Of a DNA stretch of 64,000 nucleotides, positions 63,649 to 64,000 are shown in pieces. The translations under genes and the position numbers were made by a program. The stretch's first letter is position 1, and each line of letters begins with the position of its first letter. The notes under the pieces were generated by a model. It had not been told where the DNA came from and searched no databases. It saw only the letters and a program-made list of their open reading frames with translations. Source of the stretch: Stemphylium vesicarium (lineage: Eukaryota > Ascomycota > Dothideomycetes > Pleosporales > Pleosporaceae); contig QXCR01000061.1 of the NCBI GenBank assembly GCA_004380135.1, forward strand, positions 1-64,000. The letters are read 5' to 3'.

Positions 63649-64000
63649 GTTGATGGGCTGGAGGAGGTGTTGTTAAGGTGTGGAAGTGGTAGTTGTAGTG
63701 ATGAGGTATTAGCGTAGAGTTGGTGAGTTGAAGTTTGGATGGAGGCCAAAAGAGAGCAACATCTCCTCATATACCCAACTTTCCTCTCATTTCTCCTCCC
63801 CTTGCGCTACATCATCGAGGCTGAGCAGTGCCCATACTCGGCGCCGACAGTGCAACGCTATGACTTCATTTGGTCAGAGCACGAGGGTAAACGGTTAATT
63901 ATCGTATCCCTAGTGTTGTGACCCTGGAACGGCCAGCACTGGCTGTGGCGCGCCCACTCATGATAGTCTAAGAAGGTTTAGGGCGGAAATGACGTAAAAT
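63649..64000. promoter_or_regulatory. Promoter region of the PhiA-like gene and window edge
   Basis: Reading on the minus strand, GGGTATATGAGG at about 63765-63776 may be a TATA box, with a CA/AC-rich leader (CACTACAACTACCACTTCC) leading to the ATG. Nothing else recognised before the window ends. Confidence 0.4.

Overview
The window looks like the nuclear genome of a filamentous ascomycete, most likely a dothideomycete such as a member of the Pleosporales. The support is short GT-AG introns (mostly 44-100 nt, many with CTRAC/TGAC-like branch sites), coding genes on both strands without operons, fungal-only families (DUF1996, PhiA, Lyc1), and a pogo/Fot1-type transposon carrying the C-to-T nonsense changes typical of repeat-induced point mutation (RIP). 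The species call is inference.

Layout. 2-7 kb: an intronless ferric reductase and a large hypothetical protein with a polyglutamine tract. 8.4-13.3 kb: a housekeeping block with PEP7/VAC1 (FYVE Rab effector), MET8 (siroheme synthesis) read divergently from it, and a METTL16-type RNA m6A methyltransferase. 14.5-16 kb: an F-box-like/2EXR protein behind a leader carrying seven GCGACA motifs. 16.1-19.2 kb: a long stretch without conventional genes that holds a diverged tandem array (period about 262 bp) of TATA-box-led units sharing an ATG-containing motif; this is the most unusual part of the window. 20.9-30.9 kb: BST1 (GPI inositol deacylase), BMS1 (ribosome-biogenesis GTPase), a 70-residue I9-type proteinase inhibitor, and a mitochondrial PDK/BCKDK-type kinase. 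31.7-37.7 kb: a five-exon 1112-residue membrane protein and a secreted DUF1996 protein.

38.8-43.3 kb is accessory in character. It has several small single-pass membrane proteins (Ser/Thr-rich stalk, one helix, basic tail), one interrupted by an in-frame TAG, and a HIG1-like mitochondrial protein. 43.7-45.9 kb is a dead pogo/Fot1-type transposon with a nested 200-bp solo LTR that keeps its 5-bp target duplication. 46-54 kb holds a coiled-coil protein, LYC1 (lysine acetyltransferase) and poorly resolved multi-exon hypothetical genes. 54.7-57 kb encodes a BTB/POZ protein. 57-63.6 kb has three more stalk-helix-tail proteins (one possibly frameshifted), a small membrane-protein pseudogene with two in-frame stops, a coiled-coil protein, and a PhiA-like secreted cell-wall protein.

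The housekeeping genes are functionally independent of one another: endosomal sorting, sulfur assimilation, RNA modification, GPI-anchor remodelling, 40S biogenesis and mitochondrial kinase control. No secondary-metabolite cluster, rRNA, tRNA or CRISPR array was recognised. All splice junctions were inferred by eye from donor/acceptor sequence, reading frame and family conservation.
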